The notes under the pieces are model-generated. The model made no database searches. It worked only from the letters and a program-made list of their open reading frames with translations, and was not told where the DNA came from. From Diphasiastrum complanatum (Eukaryota; Streptophyta; Lycopodiopsida; Lycopodiales; Lycopodiaceae): a DNA stretch of 64,000 bases. Shown piece after piece: positions 20,760 to 31,799 of the stretch. Within the stretch, counting starts at the first letter, position 1. Every line of letters starts with the position of its first letter. The DNA lies in the NCBI GenBank assembly GCA_029204225.1, contig CM055102.1, positions 19,590,688-19,654,687 on the forward strand, given 5' to 3'. A program made the position numbers and the translations under genes.

Positions 20760-22110
20760 ATATGTTTTCAAGTCAAAGGGGATGAAATCTTCACTGGGTG
20801 CACGATCATTATAATCTCGCTCCTTTTCTTGAGCTACGTGACCTTGTGTTTGACTACTGGTGAGAAAGTATCAGTGTAGCCGATCCCATATTTCTATGAA
20901 AAACCTTTCGCAACCAACCTTGCTTTGTATCTGATGTTATCTCCATCAGGACTTGTTTTGATCTTGTAGATCCACTTGCATTTAATTGATTTTCTTCCAT
21001 CAGGTGGTGCAAGTGTCCATACATTGTTCTTATACATCAATGACATTTCATCCTCCATTGCTTGAATCCAATGATCTTTAACTGGTCCATCAATAGATTC
21101 TTTGAATGTTTGAGGTTCGTCTGCGAAGCCACAAAATTCGATGACTATATTTGTTGAAACATCCTGACCAAATCTTACTGGTGGTTTTCTTTGTCTATCA
21201 GATATTCTCACAGTTTGTATAGGTCTCGAATTCAATTTTGCATTTTCGGGTTCGACCTGGTCTACTTGAACTGGTGATTCGAGTCTTTCAGTTACTCGAT
21301 CTTAAAATCCCTTTGAATCGTTACTATGTCCAGATGGTAATTCTTGTTTATCATCTGCTTGTTTTACTTCTGTCGTTGGTAACTCATAATAAGTTTTGAG
21401 AATTTCATAGCTGCATAAGTCACTGTTTGCTATGTACTTTGACTCATCGAATTTGACATCTCGAACTACAATTTGTCTGGTATGTGCATATAAACTGCAC
21501 ATCCGAATGTCCGAACATGAGCCAGATTTGGCTTCGACTTCCACTATACTTTGTGAGGAGTTTTATTAGGTATTCTAGATTTCATAATTAGATTCTGAAG
21601 ATAGTTCAACGTAGCCACTACTTCCGCCCACAACTACTTTGGTGATTTTGCATGAGCCATCATACACCTGGCAGCTTCCATTAGTGTACAATTTCTTCGT
21701 TCAACAATTCCATTGTGCTGAGATGTGTATGATACAGTCTTCGTATGCATAATACCTTGATGAGTACAGAAAGTTTTGAATTCGTTGGAAATGTACTCAC
21801 CTCCACAATCTGTGCGAATTTGCTTTAACTTGTTGTCTGTCTGCTTCTCAGCCCAATTGGTATACTCAACAAATTTCTCGAAAGCTTCTGATTTTGTACG
21901 ACTAAAGTATACTACAGTGAACTTGATGAAGTCATCAATGAACGTTATGAAGTATTTTGCATCACCTAAAGACAATACTCCAAATGGTCCACAAATATCC
22001 GAATGTACAATTTCCAGTACGTTGGTTGCTTTATAAACATCTTCACTGAAAGGTGTTCGATTCATTTTGTGTCATGTGCCAATCTTAGCTTTCAAACATC
22101 TAATCCATTC
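20760..22110 (-). pseudogene. Ty1/copia integrase to RT N-terminus
   Basis: From 22105 down: CLKAKIG, LEIVHSDICGPFG (first Asp), YFITFIDDF, QIRTDCGGEYIS (second Asp), SQHNGIVERRNCT (Glu) and WAEVVATLNYLQN. Next come the joining signature TRQIVVRDVKFDESKY, a linker, and the RT start (IQAMEDEMSLMYKNNVWTL, GRKSIKCKWIYKIKT, YKARLVAKGFS). A few residues more (YGIGYTDTFSPVVK) are readable to about 20830. Stops and frameshifts lie near 21630, 21545, 21300 and 20894. The three catalytic residues of integrase are still visible. RT is lost beyond the hairpin. Confidence 0.9.
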
Positions 22111-22638
22111 ATTAACATCAAATTACAATGGAAATGCAAGAAATCAAGAAAATAAGCCAAAAATCAAGAAACTAGACAAAAGTAGCAAACCTTCACCAAA
22201 ATAGGCAAAGTAAGGTTTCATTATTCATGATTATTGATCGTTCACAAGATAGGGGCCTGATTCTAGAGCATGATCATAGCTCTCATGTGATTGTAGGCAC
22301 ATGAACCACTTTCTCCATCAAGAAAGCTCTCAAAGAGAAGCTTCAAGATCTCTTAAAACTCAAAACTACAAAATGAACAATAGCCTCCAAATTTAGCACG
22401 ACCTCAGCTATTTATAGTGGTTATTTGTGCCTCTTTGGGGCCTTATTTGGCTAATTTGGACCTTACAACCATTATTACAAGTTCGCTATTTGCAAATATA
22501 GCCAGGTTGTTCAAGCCACCTTATTAAGTATCCTAATGACTAGTTCTAGTCTACTTTAGCTCCATGGCCATATTTGACAATTTATTAGTAAGCTCATGGG
22601 CTAATTACATGCAGCACATGACACTCCCCCTACTTTAA
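22111..22638 (-). repeat. LTR and polypurine tract, reverse
   Basis: On the minus strand the purine tract TTAAAGTAGGGGGAG (22638-22624) precedes TGTCATGTGCTGC at 22623, a typical LTR start. A TATA-like ACTATAAATAGC lies near 22408. The segment is non-coding and abuts the truncated copia integrase at about 22110. It is the 3' LTR of whatever element occupies 22640-23500. Confidence 0.6.
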
Positions 22639-22639
22639 G

Positions 22640-23500
22640 CATTTTTGTCCTAAAAAATGAAGATCATGTAGCTCTTTGTTGAGTGCCATGCTTCATGAAT
22701 CCTTTGGCGGTAGTCGAATCATATTTGGCCACCTTGAATAAGAAACATCTTTTCTTGTATTATTCTTGTCAGTAGCCATGTACCGTTCATCAGATTTTGC
22801 TGCCTCGGATTTTCATAAAGAACCTTTGATCAACAACTGATCCCATAGATTTTATAAGATCACTGAAGAAGAGATTGATGAAACACAGGAAAGCCTCAAG
22901 TTGCATTAGTTTCTCATGGGTTGACAGGATCCAAGCAACAGACATTTGGAAGTCTTCTTCCTCAATGTCTTGATGCATCTTTTTTTGTCCCTGCATCCGG
23001 TGTTATAGCCTTATGCATTTCTCCTTGATGTAGGATAGTGGTATCCATTTCTTACTCCAAAGCAGTTATTAGAGCCATGCATCCCACATTTGGATATATC
23101 AAATCTCATGCAGTGAAGGGATCTTTTTGGTCATCTGTAAACAAGGAATTTTACGGTTTTGAATTCAGTTTCCATGTTAACATGTTTTCCTTGTTGATAG
23201 GATTGATGACATCCTCTAATGCAAGAATATTCAAGGACTTTGCACCAACTCCTTCCATCAATATCACATTAGATTCATTAATTGGTAGCTCGGTGCAAAT
23301 TTGCTTCAGATCTTTGAATGGATCTCTTATTATGGGCGCAATGTTAATACCAATTTCATCATCAAAAAGCTCGTTGCTGTAATGGTATTTGAATTTTACA
23401 TCAATGTTATACCACTCGCTTGATCCATGTTCAAGAATAATTCCATATAGATCATTATCAATAATATGGTCATAACCACTGATTTGTGGAGTAGGACAGC
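22640..23500 (-). pseudogene. Unrecognised decayed ORF upstream of a polypurine tract
   Basis: On the minus strand one frame from about 23490 gives some 110 residues without a stop: DHIIDNDLYGIILEHGSSEW, HYSNELFDDEIGINIAPI, LKQICTELPINESNVILM, ILALEDVINPINKENML. After that it goes on with scattered stops to about 22790 (TPDAGTKKDASRH). The following segment ends at a polypurine tract and LTR. I recognise no RT, RNase H or integrase motif. Its place, last gene before the 3' LTR, is where some plant elements carry an additional ORF. Confidence 0.4.
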
Positions 23501-23549
23501 TAGATGATCAGTGGATCTCTAGAATATCAGATAAGACGGTTAAGGGTTT

Positions 23550-24000
23550 TCTGGAAGGAAAAGATGATGGTATGGGACATTAGTAATTTTGAAAAGGAAA
23601 TTCTAGGACTGTAAAGATCTGATGATCAATGGTGTGTTTAGTACCAAGTCGCAATATGGGAAAGAAGAAAACCATTCGATCAAATGTGGGGTATTTTGAA
23701 AATTTTTGAGGTTTAATCTAGATCCTAATCTACAAAATCAGAGGCCCTCAAATCTATTTCTCGCTTTCTTAATTAATCCTTTACTTTTCAGTAATTTCTC
23801 GAATATAAGACATTAGACTAGTTTATATGAATTCTTTCCAACATGAAGTTATTCTTCTGAAAGACTGTTATATCATATAATTTACTACTTGTGTGAATAG
23901 ACTTGGAATTCAGGTAAATTCAAAGGTTAAAATGTTTCAATTTCTTAAACCATGGAAGATTTCTGTTGCATAAATGGATTTCGATGGAATAGTAGTTTCT
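23550..24000 (+). pseudogene. Gypsy debris downstream of RT, repeated inverted at 31880-32280
   Basis: The block with GATGGTATGGGACAT and GGGGTATTTTGAAAATTTTTG matches, as reverse complement, about 32280-31880. In that copy it lies directly downstream of a recognisable gypsy RT box. No usable frame remains. This places it in the RT-RNase H part of the same gypsy family in + orientation. Confidence 0.5.
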
Positions 24001-24430
24001 ATTATTCATAGTGGAAATATTTAAAGGAGAAGTCTTGTCTGTATTAGGGTGAATCCTTTAGTGAAAGCACTTATTACTAACTTTTCTAGGATTTAGATAT
24101 TTTCATATATCATCTTTCCAGTTAACTTTTATGGAAATTTATAATATCTTTACAAAGAGGGGTGAAGTGGTGGGATAAAATTCAATTTGGGAATCTGTTG
24201 GTTGTATAGCTTTTGGAAGAGAACCAGCTAGGGTATAGAAATGAGATTGGATCTGAAAGGAATTTCGGATAGATTTAGAGTAAGATGCCTAATTGGAACT
24301 TTTTGAATAAGATAAATTCTCTAGGGATTGTATGGACAATCTGGATCTAGAACATGTTTGATATTTGAATCATTATCTATTAGTAGTACAGTAAAAGGTC
24401 AAAAGTTTACTATTTCCATTTTGATTGGAA
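24001..24430. other. AT-rich unassigned gap within gypsy debris
   Basis: No frame or repeat match recognised. It is probably the decayed middle of the gypsy copy flanked by 23550-24000 and 24430-25490. Confidence 0.4.
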
Positions 24431-25490
24431 TAGAAGTAAGTTTGATCAAAATTTAAGTCTGAAAGTTCTATATTGGATCAACCTAATTCTAGTTTAAGTA
24501 CTAGGATCAAAAAGGGGTTAATCAGGTGGGAGAAACTATGTAATTAGAGGTAAGTGGGATTGGAAAATTGCTGAGAGGGAATTTTATTTGTCTCAAAGAT
24601 TTTCAGGATATGTTATTTACACATGAGAAATAGAAAATATTCTGTAGCTAAGTTACAAGATCTCAGTGAGATATGTGAGTAACATATGTGGGTTCTGGAG
24701 GAATCTGCTAGGTAAGAATGTGTTTATGTACTAGGTCATAGTGAGATTATTCTCATATGTGCACGATTAATCTTGTATGAATCTACAATTATGTGCATTG
24801 GATATACAATATTCTTGGAATAGAGTATTCCTTAGTTAAGGAAGGGACTCAGCTCATTAGTGATTGTATTCTAGAGAGCTCAAATGGATAATGAATCATA
24901 ATGAATCCAAGAATAACAACTGAATTGATATTCAGCAGGACTTTGGATATCTAGATGTGATTCTGGATTGTAATCTAAAGTTTTTGTAGTTGAAGATGAT
25001 TGTCATTTTGGTATGCGTTCAATCTTTAATTACCAGTTGTTTATAGAACTTGAATCTTGCACTTCAGTTAAAGAATCATGTTTTGGAAGTATTCTTAAAT
25101 CCAGTATTTTCTTAATGGAAAGATTTTTGGAATGACTCTTACTTTTCTTGAGTTATGTTAGACATATACTCCAGTATCCTGTAAATGATTAAGTATGATT
25201 TGGATTTCAGGAAATTATGATTTGACGGATCATATGAATCTAAATATTTATGGTTGACATATCATGAATAGATACTTAATTATTGTCAGAGGATAATAAG
25301 GAATTGTAATGATTCTTAAGTGTGATGATTAATTCTTGATCTATTATTTGAGTAAGAATTCAAATCAGTGTTTTGAATCTTTCTACTCCAGTATTTTCTT
25401 TGAGAGCCTATGGATCTCACAAATATTTTCACAAAGATAAGTATTTTATTTTTTGGGAATTGAGATTATCTAGTGGATGTTATTCTGCTA
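24430..25490 (+). pseudogene. Gypsy debris, inverted copy of 15400-16790
   Basis: Long match in reverse complement to 16790-15400, for example CAGCAGGACTTTGGATATCT and TTAATTACCAGTTGTTTATA. A deletion of about 370 bases relative to the other copy lies at 24787, between GAATCTAC and AATTATGTGCATTGG. No coding frame. Confidence 0.75.
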
Positions 25491-25780
25491 CAGTTTATGG
25501 TCTGCAGATGCTTGAGTATAGTTATTCATATGATTAAATATCTAGTTATCATAGGAGACAGACAAGTTTATTAAGATGAATCAATGCTATTTTCTTGCAT
25601 TTGGTGCTAGAAACAGGCGCATTTAACTCAAAAGAATATCTGGGATACTCAGAGTTGAGTTTTAATCATTCTATATCTTAATGATTCTCTTAAAGATTCT
25701 AATTGAATGAATTATCATATCTTAGAATTGGGATTCTAAGGATATTTGTACTTGAAAGCTTATGAATTAATGCCCAGTAC
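25491..25780. other. Unassigned AT-rich stretch
   Basis: No recognisable feature. It lies between gypsy debris and a reversed copia fragment. Confidence 0.4.
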
Positions 25781-25784
25781 CTTG

Positions 25785-26745
25785 GTGAGCACATCTGCAA
25801 TCATGTCCTGCGTTTGATAGTACGTTAAACTCACCTCTTTGTCGAGAATCCTTCCCCTAACATAGTCATATCAGATTTCAATGTGCTTACTCCTAGAGTG
25901 AAATCTAGGGTTGGCCGATAAGATAATTGCACTCTGATTATCACAGAAGATGATTGTCGAGGTGTACTAGTTCAAACAATGTCTGCCAGTAAATTTCTCA
26001 ACCAAAATGTCTCTTTAATAGATTGAGAAGCTGCAATATATTATGCTTCTGTAGATGAGAGGGCTATAGAGGTTTGCTTACGACTATTCCATGATATGGG
26101 ACCGCCATTGAAAAAGAATGTAAATCCGAATGTGGACTTAGGATTGACTACATCTCCTCCTCAGCTTGCATCTGAAAATCTACTAAGCCGATGAAGATTG
26201 TCGTTACTGACTTCTCCATAGCAGATGCAATGGTCCACGGTAGCTCGGATATATCTCATGACTCTTATAAGAGCCTTCCAATTGGTGATGTCAAGATTGG
26301 CCATGAATTGGCCGAGTGAGCTTATTGCAAAAGCGATATCAGGTCTTGTACAGACCATTGCATACATGAGAGATCCAAGTATCGATCGATAGGGATATTC
26401 TCTCATGTACTCCTTTTCCTGCTTAGTTTGAAGACACTGGTCCTTCGACAATCGCAGGCCTGGTTCCATCGATGAGTGCGCTAATTTGCAATTAATCAAA
26501 TTGTATCTAATAAGGATATTGTGAAAATACCTTTGTTGAGTAATAAATATCAGTCATCTCACTCTGTCTCTTTGGATTTGAATGCCCAGATAGAAGCGAG
26601 CTACGCCCAGATCAGTCATGTCGAACTCAAAAGATAGCATCTGCTTAGCATCCTTCACCAAATTGGTACAATTGTTGAAAAGCAATGTATCATCTACATA
26701 TAGGGTGATAATTACGCGACAATGCAGATAAAGATGTAGCAATGA
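25785..26745 (-). pseudogene. Ty1/copia RT C-terminus and RNase H, reverse
   Basis: From 26742 down: TLYVDDTLLFNN (catalytic YVDD), FDMTDLGVARFYLGIQIQ, PGLRLSKDQCLQTKQEKE, YRSILGSLMYAMVCTRPDI and YIRATVDHCICYG. RNase H follows: SDASWGGDV, STFGFTFFFNGGPISWNSR, IALSSTEA with a stop, and near 25830 SLTYYQTQDMIADVLTK. Stops interrupt near 26530, 26160 and in RNase H. The pattern KLSKEECPQTEAEKEEM-like before the RT tail also occurs in the + fragment at about 27960, so the two are close relatives in opposite orientation. Confidence 0.88.
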
Positions 26746-26761
26746 ATGAAACTAGATTAAA

Positions 26762-27076
26762 ATGAGATTTAGGAGAGTAGAGGAGATAAATCCAACATGC
26801 ATTGCTACTACTGTCGATGTTGTTGCATGCTTTGATATTGTTGTTAAGCACTTTGATACTACTCATGCTCTTGAGCGCCATGCTATAGATGTTGTCCCCT
26901 ATGCTCCTTATTTTGATATCATTCATGGGTCTACGGTCGTTCTTTCAGATGCTTTTCCTACTCCTCTAGTAGATGTCCATGTGGCATATGGTTATACATT
27001 TCATGATGGTCCTAATGTATACTCACTAGCTTATTTTGTTGATAAGTCAAGATCTCAAGTTCCAAAAACAATGTAA
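26762..27076 (+). pseudogene. Unrecognised 104-codon frame before a copia RT
   Basis: The frame reads ATTVDVVACFDIVVKHFDT and AYGYTFHDGPNVYSLAYFV. A linker between copia integrase and RT is possible from its position upstream of a + strand copia RT, but no motif supports this. Confidence 0.25.
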
Positions 27077-27289
27077 AACATGCTATTTTTAGCTCCTAGA
27101 ATTTATCTACCCTATCCAAACACATTTTGGCCTCATTTCAAAGATGCTATCACAATGTAATATGAGGAATGAAGTCTTGGGAAAGCATCCTACGCTATGT
27201 GGCACGTGTGGCATTTGTTTACATGGCCATCTTGCCAATTACAATGCATGTGACCAAAATTGGTCAAGCTAGAATTGTGAAATTTCAAC

Positions 27290-28075
27290 ATTAAGGTGTT
27301 GATCAATGGAAAGCCGCAAGGGACACGAAATTTGATTCTCTAATTGAGAATCAAACATGGACTATAATAGAGCTGCCAAAGGATCAAAATTTGATTCCAT
27401 GCAAATGGATATTCAAAGCGAACTATGATGCTAAAGAAACACCAAATTGATACAAGGCTAGATTGGTCGCCAAAGGTTTCTTACAAATTCCAGATCTAGA
27501 TTATTCAGAGACCCTGTTGTTAAACATACTTCAATTTGACTATTACTCTCCTATGCAGCTATAGCCGAGATTTCGAAGTCCACCAAGTGGATGTCCAAAT
27601 AGCTTTTCTGAACAAGACTATCGAACATGAGATCTACATGTCGCAACTAGAGGGATACGAGCTCAAGGGTAAGGAGCATCTTGTTTTCAAAATCCATGAC
27701 TTCCTTCATAATCATCACTTTATATGTAGATGATATGTAACTGTTTAGTAACAATCTGAATCTCTTGAAGGATACAAAAAGCATGCTAGCCCAGGAATAC
27801 AAGGTGACTGATATGGGTCCACCCATTACTGTCTCAAGATTCAGATTTATCGCAATCAATCCAACAGACAGATCTACATCAGTCACAACGATATCTCACT
27901 TATGTGTTGAAAAAATATGGGATGACCAACTGCAAATCAAGCTTCTTTCCACTCGACCCCGGTTTGAAACTATCAAAGGAAGAATGTCCTCAAACCGAGG
28001 CAGAAAAGGAGGAGATGAGATTGTGGGATAAGTACAAAATGGACCAAGAGTGGATCCTAATCTGATCCTCAAGAG
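27290..28075 (+). pseudogene. Ty1/copia reverse transcriptase, first part
   Basis: Readable motifs are QWKAARDTKFDSLIENQTW, IPCKWIFKANYDAKE, YKARLVAKGFLQI, FEVHQVDVQIAFLN, HEIYMSQLEGYELKGKEHL, the catalytic YVDDM (near 27727) and LAQEYKVTDMG. In a shifted frame VLKKYGMTNCKSSFFPLDPG follows to about 28020. Stops and frameshifts occur near 27449, 27530, 27735 and 27830. The gene continues after a solo LTR at 28864. Confidence 0.9.
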
Positions 28076-28860
28076 GGATTGGATGTTAGATTTACTTGAT
28101 CTATCAATCTACATAAGATTAAGATCAATCTAGATCAATTCTAGACATAAAAACCTAACAAGAACAATCATTAATGAAGGTAGATGTAGTTGTTGGTTTC
28201 ACACATGTGAAACCCTGTCAGTGTACGGACTCCAACCTGAAAATAAAGTACACTATGATAGAACCTCAAAACAATCAAAACAAATGTAGGCAAATAGAGA
28301 GAATTACACAAAATTGCTTCCAAAATCAAGATTGATGTTTCATATTGATTGTAGCCAAATATGCCTCTATATATACACTTTTTGGAGCTCGAGGTACTGA
28401 TCATGCATCATATCTCACATGTGTGAGGATGCTTTGTCATCATCATGCAATTTTGACACTTGGATCAAACTTTCTATTTTGGGCATTTTTGGTCCAATTT
28501 CCTACTATATGGAGATCTTCATAGAAATCTTCTAGAAGCAAAAACTCGTCTACTTCAGCTTTTTCCACACATGTGAGCTGTCCTCTACACATGGATGAGA
28601 CACCTATCCAAAGTATCTGGCTCATGCAATCAATAGATTGATGTCATGTGTCATATATCTAGAAAACTAGTTTTTGGCCTTTTTAGCCACTAGAACTTGA
28701 ATTAACTCATATGTACAACATATATGATTATGGTAAATGTATAGTGCACTACTTTCACATGTGGGAACAGGCTCCACACATGTGTGTTTATCCTACATAC
28801 AAGATTTTGGCCTCTACCAAGCATGATTTTTGCATTTTCACAGAAATAGTATCTATTTCA
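28076..28860 (-). repeat. Solo LTR of a copia-type family inside copia RT
   Basis: This non-coding block splits a copia RT gene. It resembles, in reverse complement, the ends of copia family 1 LTRs (GATTGGATGTTAGATTT, ATCTATCAATCTA, TCTAGATCAATTCTAGACAT, TGTGAAACC..CCGTAC order). It holds five CACATGTG palindromes (28202, 28416, 28568, 28756, 28777) and a TATA-like CTATATATACAC near 28372. No primer site or coding region accompanies it, as expected after recombination between the LTRs of a former insertion. Exact ends uncertain. Confidence 0.6.
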
Positions 28861-29480
28861 TTCCATTATCGGCTCACTGATGTATGGAATGCTCTGCACC
28901 CGACCCGATCTTGCATACTCAGAGAGTTCACTTATCCAGTTCCTATTGAATCCAAGGCCAAATCCATACCAATCCATTGGAAAACACTCATGAAGGTCAT
29001 GAAATATGTCCAAGCAACAAAACATTTGTGCATATGTTATGGAGTCAACCAATCTGCCAACATTCTTGAAGATTATACAGATGCAGATTGGGCAGGAGAT
29101 ATCAACACCAGAAAATCAACTTCTGAACTTGTATTCTTATTCAATCAAGGGCCAATCTTATGAAACAACCGAAAACAAACCTCAATAGCATTATCATCAA
29201 TTGAATTAGAATACATAGCTGCCACAAATGCTGCCAAGGAGGCAATTTGGCTGAGAAATCTAATAGTAGATATCGACCTTGCTTAGTTACAACCAACAAC
29301 CATATCTTGTAATAATCAAAGCACAATCGCACTATCTCTAAATTCAATATTTTACTCTTGAAGTAAGCATATTGAAGTCAGATATCACTACCTCAGGAAA
29401 AAGGTGCAAGGCAAGGAAATATCATTAGTCTACTATAGGACAGATTCTATAATAAGTACTGGGGGGGGTCCAAAAATGTC
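28861..29480 (+). pseudogene. Ty1/copia RT tail and RNase H, second part
   Basis: Resumes with IIGSLMYGMLCTRPDLAYS (28864), LMKVMKYVQATKHLCICYG, then RNase H: DYTDADWAGDINTRKSTS, LSSIELEYIAA, AAKEAIWLRNLIVDID, SCNNQSTIAL and KHIEVRYHYLRKKVQGKEI. Stops lie near 29161, 29284 and 29358. Order and content continue the fragment ending at 28075, so both belong to one copy. Confidence 0.88.
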
Positions 29481-29494
29481 CGATTAAGTTGGTT

Positions 29495-29660
29495 TATTTC
29501 TTTGAATGTATTTGTTGATTCTTCACATATGTGTAGCTCCAAGGAGTCCTTCACATCTATTATGCCTTATGGAGGAGCTAAGAAAACTATCTATATAGCA
29601 AATGACCAAGAATGCAATATTGAAGGCATAGGGAGTACCCTTGAAGACCTCATCTTCCAA
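29495..29660 (+). pseudogene. Ty1/copia protease remnant
   Basis: The frame VDSSHMCSSKESFTSI, then KKTIYIANDQECNIEGIGS resembles the copia aspartic protease region, which normally reads DSGASxHM with a downstream GxGxI motif. The Gly-Ala of the active site is missing. It belongs to a different copy from the RNase H before it, because copia order is protease first. The frame stays open to 29792 without further recognisable content. Confidence 0.6.
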
Positions 29661-29789
29661 AATTTCCACCCAATTAACACTCTTGCATACATCATAGAAA
29701 AGAGTACTTTGAACTTTTTTTTAAGGCAATATAAAAAAAAAAATCACTCTATAATATTTAAATATTTGTATAAAGGCCAAAAAGTCTTT

Positions 29790-30741
29790 TAAACAATGAT
29801 TGAATGTTGGCATAAAGAGTGATTTGTTGGCACTCTTTTACTTTTATGCATCTCATCACAATTGGCCACTCTTTTACTCTTATGCATCTCATCACAAAGG
29901 TGGCTAAGAGTTGTTAGCTTTAAATAAAAATTTATGAATGGTATAAACAATTGTTTTCTTTTTCTTTTGTTTTTTATACACCACACAAAGGGCAAAAAAT
30001 AATCATCACTCTGTTGTTTTTTTATTGTCAATCCACAAAGTAGTTCTCAGTCACTCGATTAATTTTTGTAGACCTTATTCTACTAAGGGTATTAACAAAA
30101 ACCATTTTTTGAACTTGTTTTGATGGTAGTGTAAGGGTGATGTTTGGATGTCAAAGAGACAAAATGAGAAGCATAAACTGCCCTATAAATCGTCATAAAA
30201 TTTAGATGAATGGGTGGCCAGAATTATTCTTTAACCAATGACATGGTTGTAGAGTAGCCAAAAGCGACACTTCTATACTTTTTTTAAAAAACTAAAAAAT
30301 GTGCATAAAAGTCAATCCCAATTTTTTCTTCTGAAATAGGCACAATGACAAGTATAGACCGCCATTAAATTTGGTTTAAAGGGCAGCTCTATTTTTTTTT
30401 TAAATTGTGTGACTGAATAAAGGGCAAGCAAAAGCCACCCTTTTAAACTTTTGTTAACAATGTTCATAAAATGTGGCTAAAAAGCCGCCCTTTAAGCAAG
30501 TTTATAGAATGGCCAAAAGCCGCCCTTTGACTCTTTTTTCCCCTTAAAATTATGCATATAAGGCGACTAAAAGCTGCCCTTTGACAAAGTAGGGCAACCA
30601 AAAGCCACCCTTAAAGAAATGGTTTAAATAGCAGCATCGAAAAGGTGGCCAACGGTTTAAAGGGCGGATACCAAAAGCCACCCTTTAAGCTTACCTAGAT
30701 GGCAGTTTTTGGCCGCCCTTTCTACGTACTTTTCTTGTAGT
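29790..30741 (-). mobile_element. CACTA (En/Spm-type) transposon end with subterminal repeats
   Basis: On the minus strand the segment begins CACTACAAGAAAAG at 30741, the terminal motif of plant CACTA transposons. Behind it lie many short subterminal repeats of the type AAAGGGYGGCTTTTGG, in both orientations, between about 30390 and 30720. These are known in the family as transposase binding regions. No transposase frame is visible. Near 29815-29900 a 50-base direct repeat (CTCTTTTACTYTTATGCATC) occurs. The other terminal repeat was not found, so the left limit is a guess and the copy may be truncated or non-autonomous. Confidence 0.65.
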
Positions 30742-31183
30742 GTTTTTTTTGTAACAATTCACTATTATTTCGAAGATTTTCATTTTCATTTTGAAGAACC
30801 TCATCTTCTAACAATTCTATTCGCAAAATAGTTTTTTTGAGCACAATCTGAAGATATATGTTAATTACATCCTCTAAACAATGGATTCTTTCCATTGAAA
30901 ATGCATTACCATATTCTTTTATTCTTTCACAATAAGCTAGCAAACCACTCTTTCCATGATAGACAAAATATCTCAATTGAGTAACTGAACAAAATTTGGG
31001 ATGTTGCATGGAATATGGATCTTTAGGATATAATGTCCCGTCTGCCCAGAGGTCCAAATTTGTTTTCCTGTCATCCCTATAGCGCAAAGAATCATCAACT
31101 GATAAGCAAGATGCTTTGACACCTCTTTTAATCAAAGGAGCATATTCTTCAGGAAGATCTATACGGAGATGAAATTTGTTCAT
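30742..31183 (-). pseudogene. Unrecognised ORF interrupted by the CACTA end
   Basis: An ATG at 31183 opens a 146-codon frame without a stop: RIDLPEEYAPLIKRGVKAS, NLDLWADGTLYPKDPYSM, LRYFVYHGKSGLLAYCERI, then a charged C-terminal helix (IELLEDEVLQNENENL) likely to form a coiled coil. The last codons before the stop come from the CACTA terminus, so the original C-terminus is missing. I do not recognise the family. It could be gag-like or a host gene fragment; the short coiled-coil end fits either. Confidence 0.45.
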
Positions 31184-31281
31184 TGTAAGAAGGAAAAATA
31201 GGTTACACTCAATATCAATTCAACAAAAAATAAATAAATGAAATACTCAACACCTTTATACATTTCACATTACCAGTTTAT

Positions 31282-31740
31282 CATTTCACGTAGCACTTGA
31301 AGAATGAGATTGATCTTTGATTCAAATGTTGCCATGTTGCTCATTTTTTTTATTTATGAGTTTGCTCAATCCGTGTATTTTGGTTGGCGCTCTTCTTTTT
31401 TCGAATCTTGCCATCTCTCTTTTCTCTCGAGAGATGTAAGCATTTTACGTAGCATTCAAAGATGGTGATTGCTAATTGATGAAAATGTTATAATGCGTCC
31501 AGCTATTTTTCCTCTAAGTTTGTTCAATCTATAGTGTAATGTAGTTGGCACTGTTCTTTTCAATTCTTGCCCCACTCTCTTTTCTCCCAAGAGTTGATTT
31601 CTCCTGAGGGATGATTTTTTCCGAGAGAAAACTTGGTTAATCATGACTGTAACAAGAGCGGTTTTGTACTCTAACTATTGCAGACAGACACTTCTTGTAT
31701 TATGATTTTTTTTTTATGAATTCGTCCATCCTACATGGCA
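31282..31740. repeat. Diverged tandem repeat of about 160 bp
   Basis: CATTTYACGTAGCA occurs at 31282 and 31441. Both are followed in order by a T-rich block, GTTTGYTCAATC, TTGGCRCT and CTCTYTTTTCTC. A third, more diverged unit may start near 31690 (ATTCGTCCATCCTACATGG). Short frames here are not gene evidence. Confidence 0.6.
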
Positions 31741-31799
31741 TTTCTTATAGGGTCCTTTTGTACTCAGGAATTCCTGTAATGAGTAATAGTAACTATCAT

